The position numbers were made by a program, and so were the translations under genes. From Aphrocallistes beatrix (taxonomy: Eukaryota > Porifera > Hexactinellida > Sceptrulophora > Aphrocallistidae): DNA of 64,000 bases. The stretch is from the NCBI GenBank assembly GCA_963281255.1, contig OY725499.1, forward strand, positions 2,561,148 to 2,625,147. The letters run 5' to 3'. This document shows positions 32,125 through 41,865 of this stretch, one piece after another (position 1 is the stretch's first letter; each line of letters begins with the position of its first letter). The notes beneath the pieces are model-generated. The model had not been told where the DNA came from and did not search any database. It saw only the letters and a list, made by a program, of their open reading frames with translations.

Positions 32125-33804
32125 TTAATAAATATGCGTCGAATTAATTTTAACTAGCCAAGCATATCGATTATACACAACTAACCTATTATTGTCACTG
32201 TAAAATGGAACGTAAAATGCTCTAAATAAGCGATGAGATTTGAATTTATCCAGGAAAGAGTAAAAAGAAATGATTTTCCATGAATCTGTGTGTTTAGAAT
32301 AATCCGGCTCGAAGGGAGAATCTTGCCCAGTGATGAGATCTACCAAATAGTCACAGCTGTTGAGAGGAGTATAGCTTGACATCTCCTCCAGATTCATGTC
32401 ATTCATGTTCCTTGGTACAACCCGAGTTCCTAGCTCTTGCTGAGAAAAATATTGAGGTAGCTGGCCACGAAACTCAGAACGTATGAATCCCAGACGAGTT
32501 CTCTCGGTCGGTAGGAAGAAGTTAGACGGGAAACGATACCATTCTTTCCCTACGCATATAACAGAAGGGGAGGAAGCTGTAGGAGAGTTTGGAATGGAGT
32601 GATATATTTGGGAGTAGAGGTTGATGGGAGCTCTGTAGCCTAGGACGAGAATGATAATGCGCGAGTAGGATAGCAGACAGTAAGAGGCGAGAATGAGGAT
32701 AGTTATAACTTGTCTAGCCCTCACTCCTCGACAGAGATTGGCGAGGTAGTGAGCTACGACGGAGCCGTACAGAGCTATCAAGGGATAGACAGGAAAGAGG
32801 AACCGCTCTTCTTTGTGCTGCTGAGCGAAGAATATCAGCAGCCAGCAACAAGGTCCGACAGAGGACAAAAGTAATAATCCATAGTTCTTAATCAAGAAAC
32901 AATTCATTCTGAGTAAGCCATTCATAGCAAAGATGGGTACACATAAGGAGCTGAGAATGAAGATAACGTTGAAGTTAAGAAATAAATTCATGAGATAGAA
33001 AGAGACCGGTTCTGTACCATAGAGCGTAGCGCCTGAGCTGCTGAATATGTTGTATAAAATGATGTTGGCAGGTGCGAACACCAGCCTCCCGAAGAAGTAG
33101 CTGTCTACTGCAATGAGCGCGGAGCCAATGGACAGCAGACTTATCAGGGAAGTGATAAGGAATAGTGAGAACCTTCGCTTAAGTATGACCAGATCGATAG
33201 CAATCGGGAGTCCTAGAGCAGCGCTGAATGGCCAACCAATCAGAGCACTAACTGCAATGCAAAATATAGAAAGTTTGAAACGAGTATTCCACCAAGCAGC
33301 ATACGCTAATGTCACAAAGTATATGGCGAAAGAGCTGGGAAGGAATGCTGTCGTAGATATGAACATCCCCGTGTTACCGGCTAACACTATCGTGAGTGTG
33401 CGAGACAGGGAAACACTGAATTTCCTGCGAACCGTGCTGATAAAGTAGAACTCTACGAAGATGCTGAGAGTAGCTAGACACAGTCTGAGCAGGTAGAACA
33501 GCTGAGTCTTGCCCAGGAAGTGCGAGAGCGGGTACAAGGGAACTCCGTGTAGCAGGATGTAGAGGTAGGAGCGGATAGCGTAGAGAGGGGAGTACTCCCA
33601 GGTCTGGAATCCGTAATTGAATAGGAAGTAGTGCAGAGGCTCCCAGTAGTTGAATGTCTCGTCGCAGTCAGTGATTATGTTGTAGAGAGCGGATAGTATG
33701 CGCATGGCGGCGAGACAGAAGAGAAGAGAGGGAGTGATCAGACGAGCAACGGATACGTTTAGACCAATGTTTTCAGATTTGAATTTCTTGATTTTTTTTC
33801 CCAT
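32125..33804 (-). CDS. ALG9: Alpha-1,2-mannosyltransferase ALG9 (GT22)
   Basis: Adds the seventh and ninth mannoses to the dolichol-linked N-glycan precursor in the ER lumen, using dolichol-phosphate mannose. Single frame of 559 codons. The first lumenal loop carries 'TDCDETFNYWEPLHYF' (residues 45-60), with the Asp-Glu expected to be catalytic in GT22 enzymes and the NYWEPLHY typical of ALG9 rather than of GPI mannosyltransferases. Ten or so hydrophobic segments follow. 'QQHKEERFLFPVYPLI' (328-343) is the second family signature. The C-terminal 150 residues form a lumenal domain. No intron. An acceptor-like TACAG after a T/C tract lies 13 nt before the ATG. Confidence 0.92.
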   Translation of the reverse strand: MGKKIKKFKSENIGLNVSVARLITPSLLFCLAAMRILSALYNIITDCDETFNYWEPLHYFLFNYGFQTWEYSPLYAIRSYLYILLHGVPLYPLSHFLGKTQLFYLLRLCLATLSIFVEFYFISTVRRKFSVSLSRTLTIVLAGNTGMFISTTAFLPSSFAIYFVTLAYAAWWNTRFKLSIFCIAVSALIGWPFSAALGLPIAIDLVILKRRFSLFLITSLISLLSIGSALIAVDSYFFGRLVFAPANIILYNIFSSSGATLYGTEPVSFYLMNLFLNFNVIFILSSLCVPIFAMNGLLRMNCFLIKNYGLLLLSSVGPCCWLLIFFAQQHKEERFLFPVYPLIALYGSVVAHYLANLCRGVRARQVITILILASYCLLSYSRIIILVLGYRAPINLYSQIYHSIPNSPTASSPSVICVGKEWYRFPSNFFLPTERTRLGFIRSEFRGQLPQYFSQQELGTRVVPRNMNDMNLEEMSSYTPLNSCDYLVDLITGQDSPFEPDYSKHTDSWKIISFYSFLDKFKSHRLFRAFYVPFYSDNNRLVVYNRYAWLVKINSTHIY

Positions 33805-33839
33805 GTTTGCATGGAATCTGTATTTTTAGGAAAAAGTTT

Positions 33840-34100
33840 CATTCAAATGGAGAAATCATAATATTGTGAGCTACCCTTACAATGAACTGTGGATGTTTCG
33901 TCGCTGATATCTCTTCGAATAAAATTATTAATTGCACAGTTAATAAAAACCTTAGATTGTTCTAATGTGCATTTTATGTCAGTGTTGTTATTAGTTTTTT
34001 ATTTGCACTACACGTGCTACAGTTCTAAGAATTGGAGCTTATAATACATCTGATGAATATATATGGTTTATTTGTGTCCTGATTTTCACCCATTACTTAA
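33840..34100. other. Intergenic, no feature seen
   Basis: AT-rich spacer upstream of ALG9; no coding or repeat signal recognised. Confidence 0.4.
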
Positions 34101-34104
34101 AATT

Positions 34105-34440
34105 ATGGCGCCATTATTAACAGAATCTATTCAAAGCAAGAGAGACAAAGATAAACTTGTTATTCTAGGATTCATCTATTCTAAATAAATAAAATAATGG
34201 AGTAAACCGCTGGGTATGCGAGAATCGTTGTACTAATTGCAAAGCGTGTTTAAGCACCAAAATTGATGTAGTATCTACTGTAAAGCAAAAGGAATCCAAC
34301 AAATCCTTGATAGCCATACCCATGAACCAGACATGTCACCTATTGAAATGCTTAAAACCTATATCTATGAAAGAACGTGCTAGCTACAATTCAGATGAAA
34401 GTTCAAAGGCTATGTTTGTTGCTGGGTTTGAAATTATGGC
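34105..34440 (+). pseudogene. FLYWCH-type zinc-finger relic (MULE-associated)
   Basis: Three frames in succession give a FLYWCH-like pattern: 'LLTESIQSKRDKDKLVILGF' and 'IYSK', then 'RWVCENRCTNCKACLST' (W-x-C...C-x-x-C), then 'HEPDMSPIEMLKTYI' (the H-x-H-x-P-D region followed by a helix). This order is typical of N-termini of Mutator-like transposases and of proteins derived from them. Frameshifts and stops make it a relic. Confidence 0.5.
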
Positions 34441-34979
34441 GAATTCAAGTATAACTAAACTTTCGACAGATCGTCCTGCTCCATTAAATGACTCGTATTG
34501 ATTTGCATATTATGCATACATCCTTAATTGCGCTGTAAACAACTTTATAGTTGTAATTGTGATTCTTTTACTTGTATATGCATGGAGTTAGGTCTATATC
34601 TATCAGTCAATAAATCAAAGTCAGCTGTAATGTTACATCCCTGGATTCTGATTAGCTAATACATTTTGACACCTTTTGTGAAAAGGTGTAAGAAATTGCA
34701 GAATTTTCACCCAGTTAAAAACTCCATCATATATAAGGAATATATATTTTCCAATTTTGGTGTAATTTGGTCTATTAGAATTTCCAGGAGCGAGCAGACA
34801 GACGGACGTTACACACCGATCATGACATAAGGTACTAGGAGCTGCACTAAAAATATACCAAGGAGACAAAAGTATTTGAAAACTTAGAAAAATATAAATG
34901 GAATAGGGGACATTATAAACAAAAAGATTGTTTGAAAATTTAAAAAATGAAATTGATTCAAAAGTAAGAAGTAACAAAA

Positions 34980-35369
34980 CTATTGAGGTGGAAGAAAGCT
35001 TTGTCCCTGTGCCTGGGGTACATGAACAGCTGTCTGTACAGGGGGAGGGTAGCCTGGGTATGGATAGGGGGCAACGGGACGGTGAAGCTGCTGGTATTGC
35101 TGCTCTGTCTGTTTTTCCTGTCCCTTGTGCTTGCCTTGTAAGTAGGTCAGTTTTAGAATGAGAACGCAAGTGGATACCAAGAGGAGCACAAGACAGATAG
35201 TGCAGCAGCAGCATGCTAGGATCATCAGAGTCAGACTCACGGCAAAGCAGATGTAGTTACAGGAGTCATTGTAGTAGTAGTAGTAACCATAGCTGGATGC
35301 AGAGATAACGGGAAAGATTAGAGAGAAGACAAAATATGTTGAGAATCGATTCAGCATTAAAGAATTCAT
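34980..35369 (-). CDS. Small Cys-rich single-pass membrane protein
   Basis: With the ATG at 35,369 the product is 129 residues: a signal-peptide-like segment (residues 8-24, 'RFSTYFVFSLIFPVIS'), a very short Tyr-rich ectodomain ('YGYYYYYNDSCNY', coded by a TAG/TAC microsatellite), a transmembrane stretch with four consecutive cysteines (about 41-72) and a Gln/Pro-rich cytosolic tail ('PYPYPGYPPPVQ' containing PPxY-like prolines). The architecture recalls CYYR/Shisa/WBP1-type adaptor proteins, but no family is assigned. An in-frame upstream ATG at 35,423 would add 18 residues. I prefer 35,369 because an AG acceptor ends one nucleotide before it. A strong donor-like CAG|GTACGT lies on the same strand at about 35,437, so a 5' cis-intron is possible. 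Confidence 0.55.
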   Translation of the reverse strand: MNSLMLNRFSTYFVFSLIFPVISASSYGYYYYYNDSCNYICFAVSLTLMILACCCCTICLVLLLVSTCVLILKLTYLQGKHKGQEKQTEQQYQQLHRPVAPYPYPGYPPPVQTAVHVPQAQGQSFLPPQ

Positions 35370-35429
35370 GCTATGTTTTAAAATATCCAAATAATAATGA
35401 ATAGTATTGACAATAAAAAACATGGGTTA

Positions 35430-36104
35430 ATACGTACCTGCCTCATCATGATCTGACCTTTCTCGCTAACTGTTGGTCATTTTGGCATTCTAAGTTAACA
35501 CATAGATATGTATTGTGTCTGGTTAGTTTAGGCAGATATATGTATATGTATATATACGTGTGTCAACCCTGAATGTTTAAGGGTAGTGTGGGATAAAAAT
35601 ACAGGTGTTTCAAGAAAGTAATCCCTGTCTCCTCCTGTTGAGTAGGTTATTGTGATCCCAGATATCACTGGTCATTTAGGAAGTTAAATCAGTAATGGTT
35701 AGAAATGGATCATGACCTTCACCCTATGCATACACCCTCATTTCACTCGTGTATAGAATTCAGTCTTCCGAAATTTAATGCAGTTTGAATAATCGCTATT
35801 GTAGACAGTATATGAAAAAGAATGAAAATATTTCCTTATCAAGTCGGGACAGAAAACTTCAAAAGCATGTACTCCGTATTTGCCATTTCAAAAGGGGCAA
35901 CTCGAAACACAAAATTAAAACACACCATTCGAATACAAAATATCAGAATGAACTCTTAGAACTCCTAACAAACATTGCAGTTATCATTAACCATTTCTGA
36001 ATAAATACTACAAATATGAAAGATATATAAATATACTCGGACTAGTAGAACCTATGAGAAGTGACACCATATTATTAAGAATGAAGTGAAGAGGATCCAA
36101 TAAA
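35430..36104. other. Intergenic between small membrane gene and oxidoreductase
   Basis: AT-rich, with a TA/TG microsatellite at 35,535-35,560. A 71-codon plus frame (35,785-36,000) is Lys-rich with no family and is probably chance. Confidence 0.4.
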
Positions 36105-37244
36105 CTATTTTTGTAGCGAATTAGTAATTGCCCAAGAGAACTTGTACGTCTCGAGCGCATCGGAATAGGGAGAAGCAATCAAAGCTGGATTCTTCTCAGT
36201 GACAGCTTTAATAAACGCAACATCTTCTCCCATATAGCAGTCAGCATCTGGGAAAGTGTACACCTCTTCCGTGTCAGTGTAGCCCTTCCTGACCCTGAGT
36301 CTGCACAGGTCATTGAAGTACGGCTCCTCTAGCGTGACGCGGAGTCCGTCCCCCCACAAATCGATACACGCCTCGTACCGCTTCGCGTGCAGCAGGAGAC
36401 CGTGCGTGAGAGAGCCCACGGCTCCGGACTGGAAGTAAAAGTGTGAGACAGTCACGCGGGGTGGTCTGTCTTCCAAGGGCAGAGTCTCCTCCTTCACCAC
36501 GGGCGGAACCTTGCTAAGGTAGCCTATCTCCCCCTTGACGCCTGGAAGCACGGCTTTCGTAGTGACAGAATCCAGCCGGACCTCTCCCCCGAGGAATCTA
36601 ATCAGGTCGCAGAAGTGAGTAGCCTGCTCCACGATAGGACCTCCGGAGGTCTTCTTGTTCCACCAGAATGGGTGGTCCAGTTCCGAGTAGGCACAGTTGT
36701 AGCGAGCGTTGATCATTAGCAGCGGCTGTTCGTGCGACCGGATGATTTCCCTCGCCTTCAGGACTGCAGGGTGATACCGAAACATGTATCCTACCGACAT
36801 TATTGGTTTTTCTGGTCCGCAAGTTTCCTTGGAAATCGCATCTGCATAGTCAGCCACGGCTTGGATAGGAAAAACGCTCAATGGCTTCTCCATGAACACG
36901 TTGATACCCTCTCGGATACAGCGCAGCTCCAGGTCACGTCCTGGATCCAGAGTCCCGTGAACGAATGGAGGCACACCAACCCACACTGCGTCTATCCCTC
37001 CCTTCAACTGCGCTAGCATCTCGTCCAGACTGGAAAAGAGTTTACAATCTGAGTACCTCTCAGATGACAGACCTTTCAGCTTCATCTCGAGGACAGCCTT
37101 TGCCTTGGGCAGATCGACATCCATTATAGCCACCACTTTGATGTTTGGGATTTGTTCTAAGCGCTTTGAGTGATCCCAAGGTCCTTCCGCACCGCCGAAG
37201 TTGACGGCCCCGGATCCGATGAACGCAACTCGCAGCGAACTCAT
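36105..37244 (-). CDS. Gfo/Idh/MocA-family NAD(P)-dependent oxidoreductase
   Basis: Single frame of 379 codons. The N-terminal Rossmann fold shows 'RVAFIGSGAVNFGG' (residues 5-18) as dinucleotide-binding loop. 'NVFMEKPLSV' (115-124) contains the E-K-P motif that contacts nicotinamide. 'SVGYMFRYHPAV' and 'GGPIVEQATHFCDLIRFLGG' (201-220) belong to the C-terminal alpha/beta substrate domain; the latter has the family's catalytic His. The substrate cannot be told; relatives act on sugars, inositols and trans-dihydrodiols. From memory, similar SGGPIVEQATHFCDL proteins occur in fungi, so the animal distribution deserves a look. A very good acceptor (TTTTTCAG) ends 26 nt before the ATG. No introns. 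Confidence 0.88.
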   Translation of the reverse strand: MSSLRVAFIGSGAVNFGGAEGPWDHSKRLEQIPNIKVVAIMDVDLPKAKAVLEMKLKGLSSERYSDCKLFSSLDEMLAQLKGGIDAVWVGVPPFVHGTLDPGRDLELRCIREGINVFMEKPLSVFPIQAVADYADAISKETCGPEKPIMSVGYMFRYHPAVLKAREIIRSHEQPLLMINARYNCAYSELDHPFWWNKKTSGGPIVEQATHFCDLIRFLGGEVRLDSVTTKAVLPGVKGEIGYLSKVPPVVKEETLPLEDRPPRVTVSHFYFQSGAVGSLTHGLLLHAKRYEACIDLWGDGLRVTLEEPYFNDLCRLRVRKGYTDTEEVYTFPDADCYMGEDVAFIKAVTEKNPALIASPYSDALETYKFSWAITNSLQK

Positions 37245-38560
37245 CGGAACTAGAGTGAACTACTACTGTTCTGAAAAATTTTAATATAACAAAATGACAA
37301 AATTGTTGTTGATTATTTCAATATTGATTTTTATTTATTTTATAGAATGTGGTTGATAGAATAATGGCCAACTACTAAAATGAAGGGTGATGGACGACAA
37401 GATCCCTCTTCTTGCAAAAACATAGTTTCAGATTCATATTTTCAGGAAAGGTGTGTTATCCCAAAAATAAAAAATAAAAAAAAGTTATCCCAACATTACC
37501 ACAAGAAAATTCATGTGAAGCGAACTCATTCAATTCCTTGTGCGATTTCAAGATTAGTTGCGTAAAATGAAATTCTTTTCTATCGTAGCTACTTATATAT
37601 GCAGTGCCAGTGTCATAGCATCTCAAAGTGTTACGATCACACCTCAGCATTAGAGACCAAGAAGTTGCACGTCCATGCCGAACAATCAATGTTGGACATA
37701 AAAAGTGGTAGCCATGGTCGCCACGGTTGCCATAGTTCTTGCGCCATTATAACAATATAATTCTATTCATTACTCTAGTGATGTAGAAACTCGAGACCGG
37801 GGAACTTTTAATTAAGGGTCACAACGGTGCCCAGGTTTCTACTGTATTGCGAAAATAGCAAGTATTTGGCTTCGTCAATTTCTAAGGGTAAATTAGCCCC
37901 AATGGGATCTAAATTTGAAAATAGGTAAAAAGGTCTACTTTTTGACAAAAAGATGTTGAAATTTGTAGTTCTGTATCATAAACAGCTAAAAGTCAGCTTT
38001 GGAAATTCAAAATGCCTACTTTTTTACACTGAACCCATGGATTTCGAGTAAATTTAAGTTTTTATGCCCAATAATAATAAAAAAGATTGAATAATCTGGT
38101 TCAAGAATCGCAAGAACAAACCAGAATTTCGTAAAAGCGCGGGTTAACGAATAAAATTGCAAAAGATTAGTATTTATGGATTTTCTGTTAAAATCTAAGG
38201 ATTTCAGTTCTCAAATTCAAGGAAATTTTCTCAATAGTTTGCCAAGTATGGATACGCCTCTCATTTTATTGTTAAAATTGTTAACTAGTAAAGGTGGGAA
38301 AAAGAATTTGTTAGATCAGAAATTAAAAGTGGATTTCGTGTACATAAATACCTGGTCACATCTATCTTAAGGGAAACTACCTAACATATTCCAAATGTTA
38401 TCATAAATATTTAATTTTCCAGTTAATTTGCTTGATTAAATTAACGCAATACATTATGGAAGTTACCAAGTTACTCATCAATTAGGACAAAGTTTACAGA
38501 GAGTAAGATAGCAATAGAGCAATGAGTTGATTAGGGGAGGTTTACATAATCAAAGCTATG
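37245..38560. other. Intergenic, with a short MITE-like inverted repeat
   Basis: 37,790-37,852 has ends TGTAGAAACTCGAGACCGGG and CCCAGGTTTCTACTG, likely a 60-bp deletion derivative of a pogo-type MITE. The rest is AT-rich. The 64-codon frame at 38,176-38,370 has no recognised family. Confidence 0.4.
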
Positions 38561-39418
38561 TTACCATTTGTGCTGTAATCGGTGAGATCCGTAGCCAGGG
38601 CCAGGTAGGCTCTGATCTCCAAACACCTCCACATTCTCAACTCCGTCCTTCACAGTCTTGCGCACAGTCTTAGACTTCCCATTCACACAGGTGGTCATCG
38701 TAGAGACAGACTGGAACCCCCCCGGGCCTCCGCTGTAGGAGCTGCTGCTGCTGTAGCCACTACTGCACACGCCACCCAATCCTGGATCATGAGACGGCAT
38801 TTCGTGGGGGAATCCAGGCTGGAAGAAAGAGCTGGAGAAGGGATTCCCCATCATGCTGGGAACTCCTACCTGGGAGAAAGGGTCCATATGGGGATGTCTA
38901 TCATGCGAGCTCCTTCTGTGTGCTCCATGGTTGAAAAATGGATCGTGGCCGAATGGATCGTGGCCGAATGGATCGTGACCGAATGGATCCTTGACGAAAG
39001 GTTCATTGAAGAAAGAGTTGGAAAAAAAGGAATCTCCGAAAACTTCTCGAAAGATATCATGTGGAGATCTGAACATGAAGTTGTGGCTGTGGAATGGTTG
39101 TCCAAAATCCATCCCAGGTCCGGCGTTGTGCATTCCTCCCTCCAACCCCTCCACCCCGTACCTGTCATAGACCTCCCTCTTGCTCTTGTCCGACAGTACA
39201 TCGTAAGCTCGCGAGATCAACTTGAACATGCTCTCCGCGTTCGGATCGTCCTTGTTCTTGTCAGGGTGGAACTTCAGCGCTAGCTTCCGGTACGCCTTCT
39301 TAATCTCCTCCGCAGTGGCGGACGAACTCACGCCCAGAGTATCGTAGTAGTCTACGCGCTCAGACTCGGGGCTAGGGTGCGGCGGCTTCTTGCTGCTGCG
39401 ATGCTTGCGGCCTGACAT
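38561..39418 (-). CDS. DNAJB6/DNAJB2-type HSP40 co-chaperone
   Basis: Type B J-protein of 285 residues that would stimulate HSP70 ATPase. The J domain spans about 22-90: '[20 protein letters not shown]', HPD at 51-53, and '[18 protein letters not shown]'. A Gly/Phe-rich region follows ('[15 protein letters not shown]'), with three exact DPFGH pentapeptides and DPFFN coded by 15-bp tandem repeats. A Ser-rich tract ('[11 protein letters not shown]') resembles the S/T-rich segment by which DNAJB6 blocks amyloid growth. The C-terminal '[23 protein letters not shown]' matches the FVNGKK...ENGQERVEV end of DNAJB6/B2/B8. Acceptor-like TCCACATAG lies 7 nt before the ATG. No intron. Confidence 0.9.
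   Translation of the reverse strand: MSGRKHRSSKKPPHPSPESERVDYYDTLGVSSSATAEEIKKAYRKLALKFHPDKNKDDPNAESMFKLISRAYDVLSDKSKREVYDRYGVEGLEGGMHNAGPGMDFGQPFHSHNFMFRSPHDIFREVFGDSFFSNSFFNEPFVKDPFGHDPFGHDPFGHDPFFNHGAHRRSSHDRHPHMDPFSQVGVPSMMGNPFSSSFFQPGFPHEMPSHDPGLGGVCSSGYSSSSSYSGGPGGFQSVSTMTTCVNGKSKTVRKTVKDGVENVEVFGDQSLPGPGYGSHRLQHKW
38939..38995 (-). repeat. 15-bp coding repeat in the DNAJB gene
   Basis: Three to four units of GAATGGATCGTGGCC (plus strand) encode DPFGH repeats in the Gly/Phe region. In-frame unit-length changes are possible. Confidence 0.85.
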
Positions 39419-39429
39419 TATAGAGCTAT

Positions 39430-40214
39430 GTGGACAGAATTAGATGTGTTTAATTAAGTATAGAAAAGGGGTGGGTATATTCAGCTCTTTTTGTGATGGC
39501 AGCATATGTGCGCAGGGTTTGATACCGACCTTTCGGTGGCAATAGCCTCACCCTTAAATATAATTGTTTGTATATCCGCTGAATTTCGTAAAATATTTGA
39601 TGGTGTCTGAATTATTTTATTTTTGGTTTTATTTGGTATAGTATATTGTAGATAATTGAAAAATAAGGTCATACCTAATTCCAGGAACGGGACCATCCCA
39701 TAAAATCTAGTACCTAATTTCCGAGCTAAATTTGTCCACCCCGAAAATTAGGCATCTTGAATCCTCCTGTCACGGAAATTAGGTACATTAGTCCCAAAAT
39801 AATACTAAATAGTATATATGTGTAATTTACTTACTATGAAAAGTATTAGGCATTGTTACTTAGGTTATCAATACATACATAAATGAAGCAGTAGTAATAG
39901 TGGGATTTTAAATGTAGTAGATCTCAAATCAGTTCGTTTTCAGAATGTTAAATTATTATACAAAACAGATTTTAGTTCTCTACGATGTATGGTTTTGAAC
40001 ACTAACGACAATTGCGCTTTTATTGTAGAGATCAGATAATTTCAGATAATTTACAGCAGAACCTTCCAGAATGTTCTAAAATGTTCTTGGTTAATTAGGC
40101 TAGATTTAGCCTAGTGACTTAGGTAGTGTCATGTGTCAATGAACTCGCCAATTGTGGATACTGCTGATTTTGGCTGAATGGTGGAAATGTTGACCCACTC
40201 AGAACACAGTATAC
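39430..40214. other. Intergenic, no gene seen
   Basis: AT-rich upstream region of the DNAJB gene. 39,705-39,800 has a partial inverted repeat (TAGTACCTAATTTCCG / CGGAAATTAGGTACATTAG), possibly a small MITE. Confidence 0.45.
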
Positions 40215-40802
40215 CAGGGGCGTAGACAACATTATTAGTTTGGGGGGGCTAACCATCTAAAAAGGTGTCACTGTGGGAATACTTAAATTATGACCAAAGT
40301 ATTGATCAGTGTGATCAATTTGAATTACAGTAGAACTCGGTTAGTACGTACCCCTCCGGGAATCGGAAAAAAGTACGTACTATCCGTAAGTACGTACTAA
40401 CCGAGTTGATATTACATAGGAATCTATATAATAAATGAATTTTGGTTCAGAGAAATGAGTACGTACTAAGCCGAAGTACGTCTTATCCCGAGTACGTACT
40501 AACCGAGTTCTACTGTAATATGAACCGATGCTATAATCGTATTTTCTAGTATTAGCTAAAGTTGTTTGATAAACTTCATGTGCACAAGCAAAGAACGGAC
40601 GGTTTACAATTGAAAGAATTAGTAAATGAATTTGTTACTTGTAATGAGGGTAGAATGCGTTTGTTTGGAAGATATCCGGAATAACTTTATGAACTTCATG
40701 AATTAATAAAAAAACATAATTTCATACATGTTTTCAGGAATTTTCAGGAATTGATGAGGCAAAATTTGGGGGAGCTTAAGCCCCCCCTTGTCTACGGCTA
40801 TG
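40215..40802. mobile_element. MITE with CAGGGGCGTAGACAA ends, 5-bp duplication
   Basis: The ends CAGGGGCGTAGACAA and TTGTCTACGGCTATG are flanked by TATAC on both sides (40,210-40,214; 40,803-40,807). GGGGGGG/CCCCCCC tracts lie inside each end. A TA-flanked MITE (40,328-40,515) is nested in it. Confidence 0.75.
40328..40515. mobile_element. TA-flanked MITE, word AGTACGTACT
   Basis: The ends CAGTAGAACTCGGTTAGTAC and GTACTAACCGAGTTCTACTG are flanked by TA. AGTACGTACT(A/T) and GAGTACGTACTAA occur seven or more times inside. Nested in the element at 40,215-40,802. Confidence 0.85.
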
Positions 40803-40940
40803 TATACGAATGTGTATTGGATTTAGTGGAAATGCTAGGGACATGGAATATTTTAATTATCACATTATTAATCAAATGTTTTCGACAGGGTTACTTCAAA
40901 CCGGACAAAATCATTCCTATTCAATATCCAATATCTATTG

Positions 40941-41209
40941 CAGTGGCGGGCAACCTTAATCCTTAAGTGGGCCCCAAATCTGTCAATTCTTGTTACGGTC
41001 ACATCACCATGGCCGTAGCAAGAATTTACTGACATTAGAAACCTATTTGGAAGCAATGTAACAACTAAAATTATACTAATAAGAGCAAAAATAACTAAGT
41101 AAATAAATAGAAAATATATTGATATTCAGCATCAATTTCACACCAAAATTAGGCGGGCCCATTTTGAATTACAATCACTAACACGCGGGCCCCAGGTTGC
41201 CCACCGCTG
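40941..41209. mobile_element. hAT MITE with perfect 8-bp duplication
   Basis: The ends CAGTGGCGGGCAACCT and AGGTTGCCCACCGCTG are flanked by ATCTATTG on both sides (40,933-40,940; 41,210-41,217). GTGGGCCCC and GGGCCCC tracts lie inside. Non-coding. Confidence 0.9.
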
Positions 41210-41217
41210 ATCTATTG

Positions 41218-41865
41218 TAGTATAAGATGCTTTACCATTCAATGTAACACTCGTAAATGAAATCCTGAAAATTTACAGAAATTATGAATTGTTTAAATCA
41301 GATTATTCTTAAACCTTTTATTTGCGATCCCTTGAAATCAGAATATCAAATCAGAAGTGCCAAGTACCCTCTCGATGGGTCGCATGTATTTGTCAGAATT
41401 TCTGTAGCATGCATTTGACAACATTCCAGTCTATATCAGTTTAATAATCTTTAGAAACTTTCCCCAGAAGAAATTGATTGCCTAGAATCGGCCCTGCTCT
41501 CTACCAAACAGAAGTAAATTTTTTAAACTGACTCAACACACACACACAGAATAGATTTTCTCATATCATATTTATTAACTCCATTCCTCCTCCTAGATCA
41601 CTCGGTGTCTGACAATGCATACTACAATTCTGACAAATGTAGCGCCCTCAAGATTCCATTTGATTTATTCATAGATAATACTACAAACACATTGACATTT
41701 TATCAATATCCATGGAATAAATTTCCAGAGACGAAATTTCCGGGACAAAATATCTTTGAGTATATGCTATAAAATTAAAACTCAGTAAAATAAATGTATA
41801 AATATATATATATATTCAAATAATACTCATTAGACTCATCATTGCACACCAGGAAGATGCGGTGA
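41218..41865. other. Intergenic, 3' of the TAB1-like gene
   Basis: AT-rich. An AATAAA on the minus strand at about 41,682-41,688 could serve the TAB1-like transcript. (CA)n at 41,529 and (TA)n at 41,800 are microsatellites. Confidence 0.4.

Noticed and set aside
34633..35214. 193-codon minus frame overlapping the small membrane protein
   Set aside because: Ser/Leu-rich frame in a different phase; the 34,980-35,369 frame has signal peptide, transmembrane segment and a better start.
38789..39283. 164-codon plus-strand frame opposite the DNAJB gene
   Set aside because: Shadow of the J-protein, including a low-complexity read-through of the 15-bp repeat.
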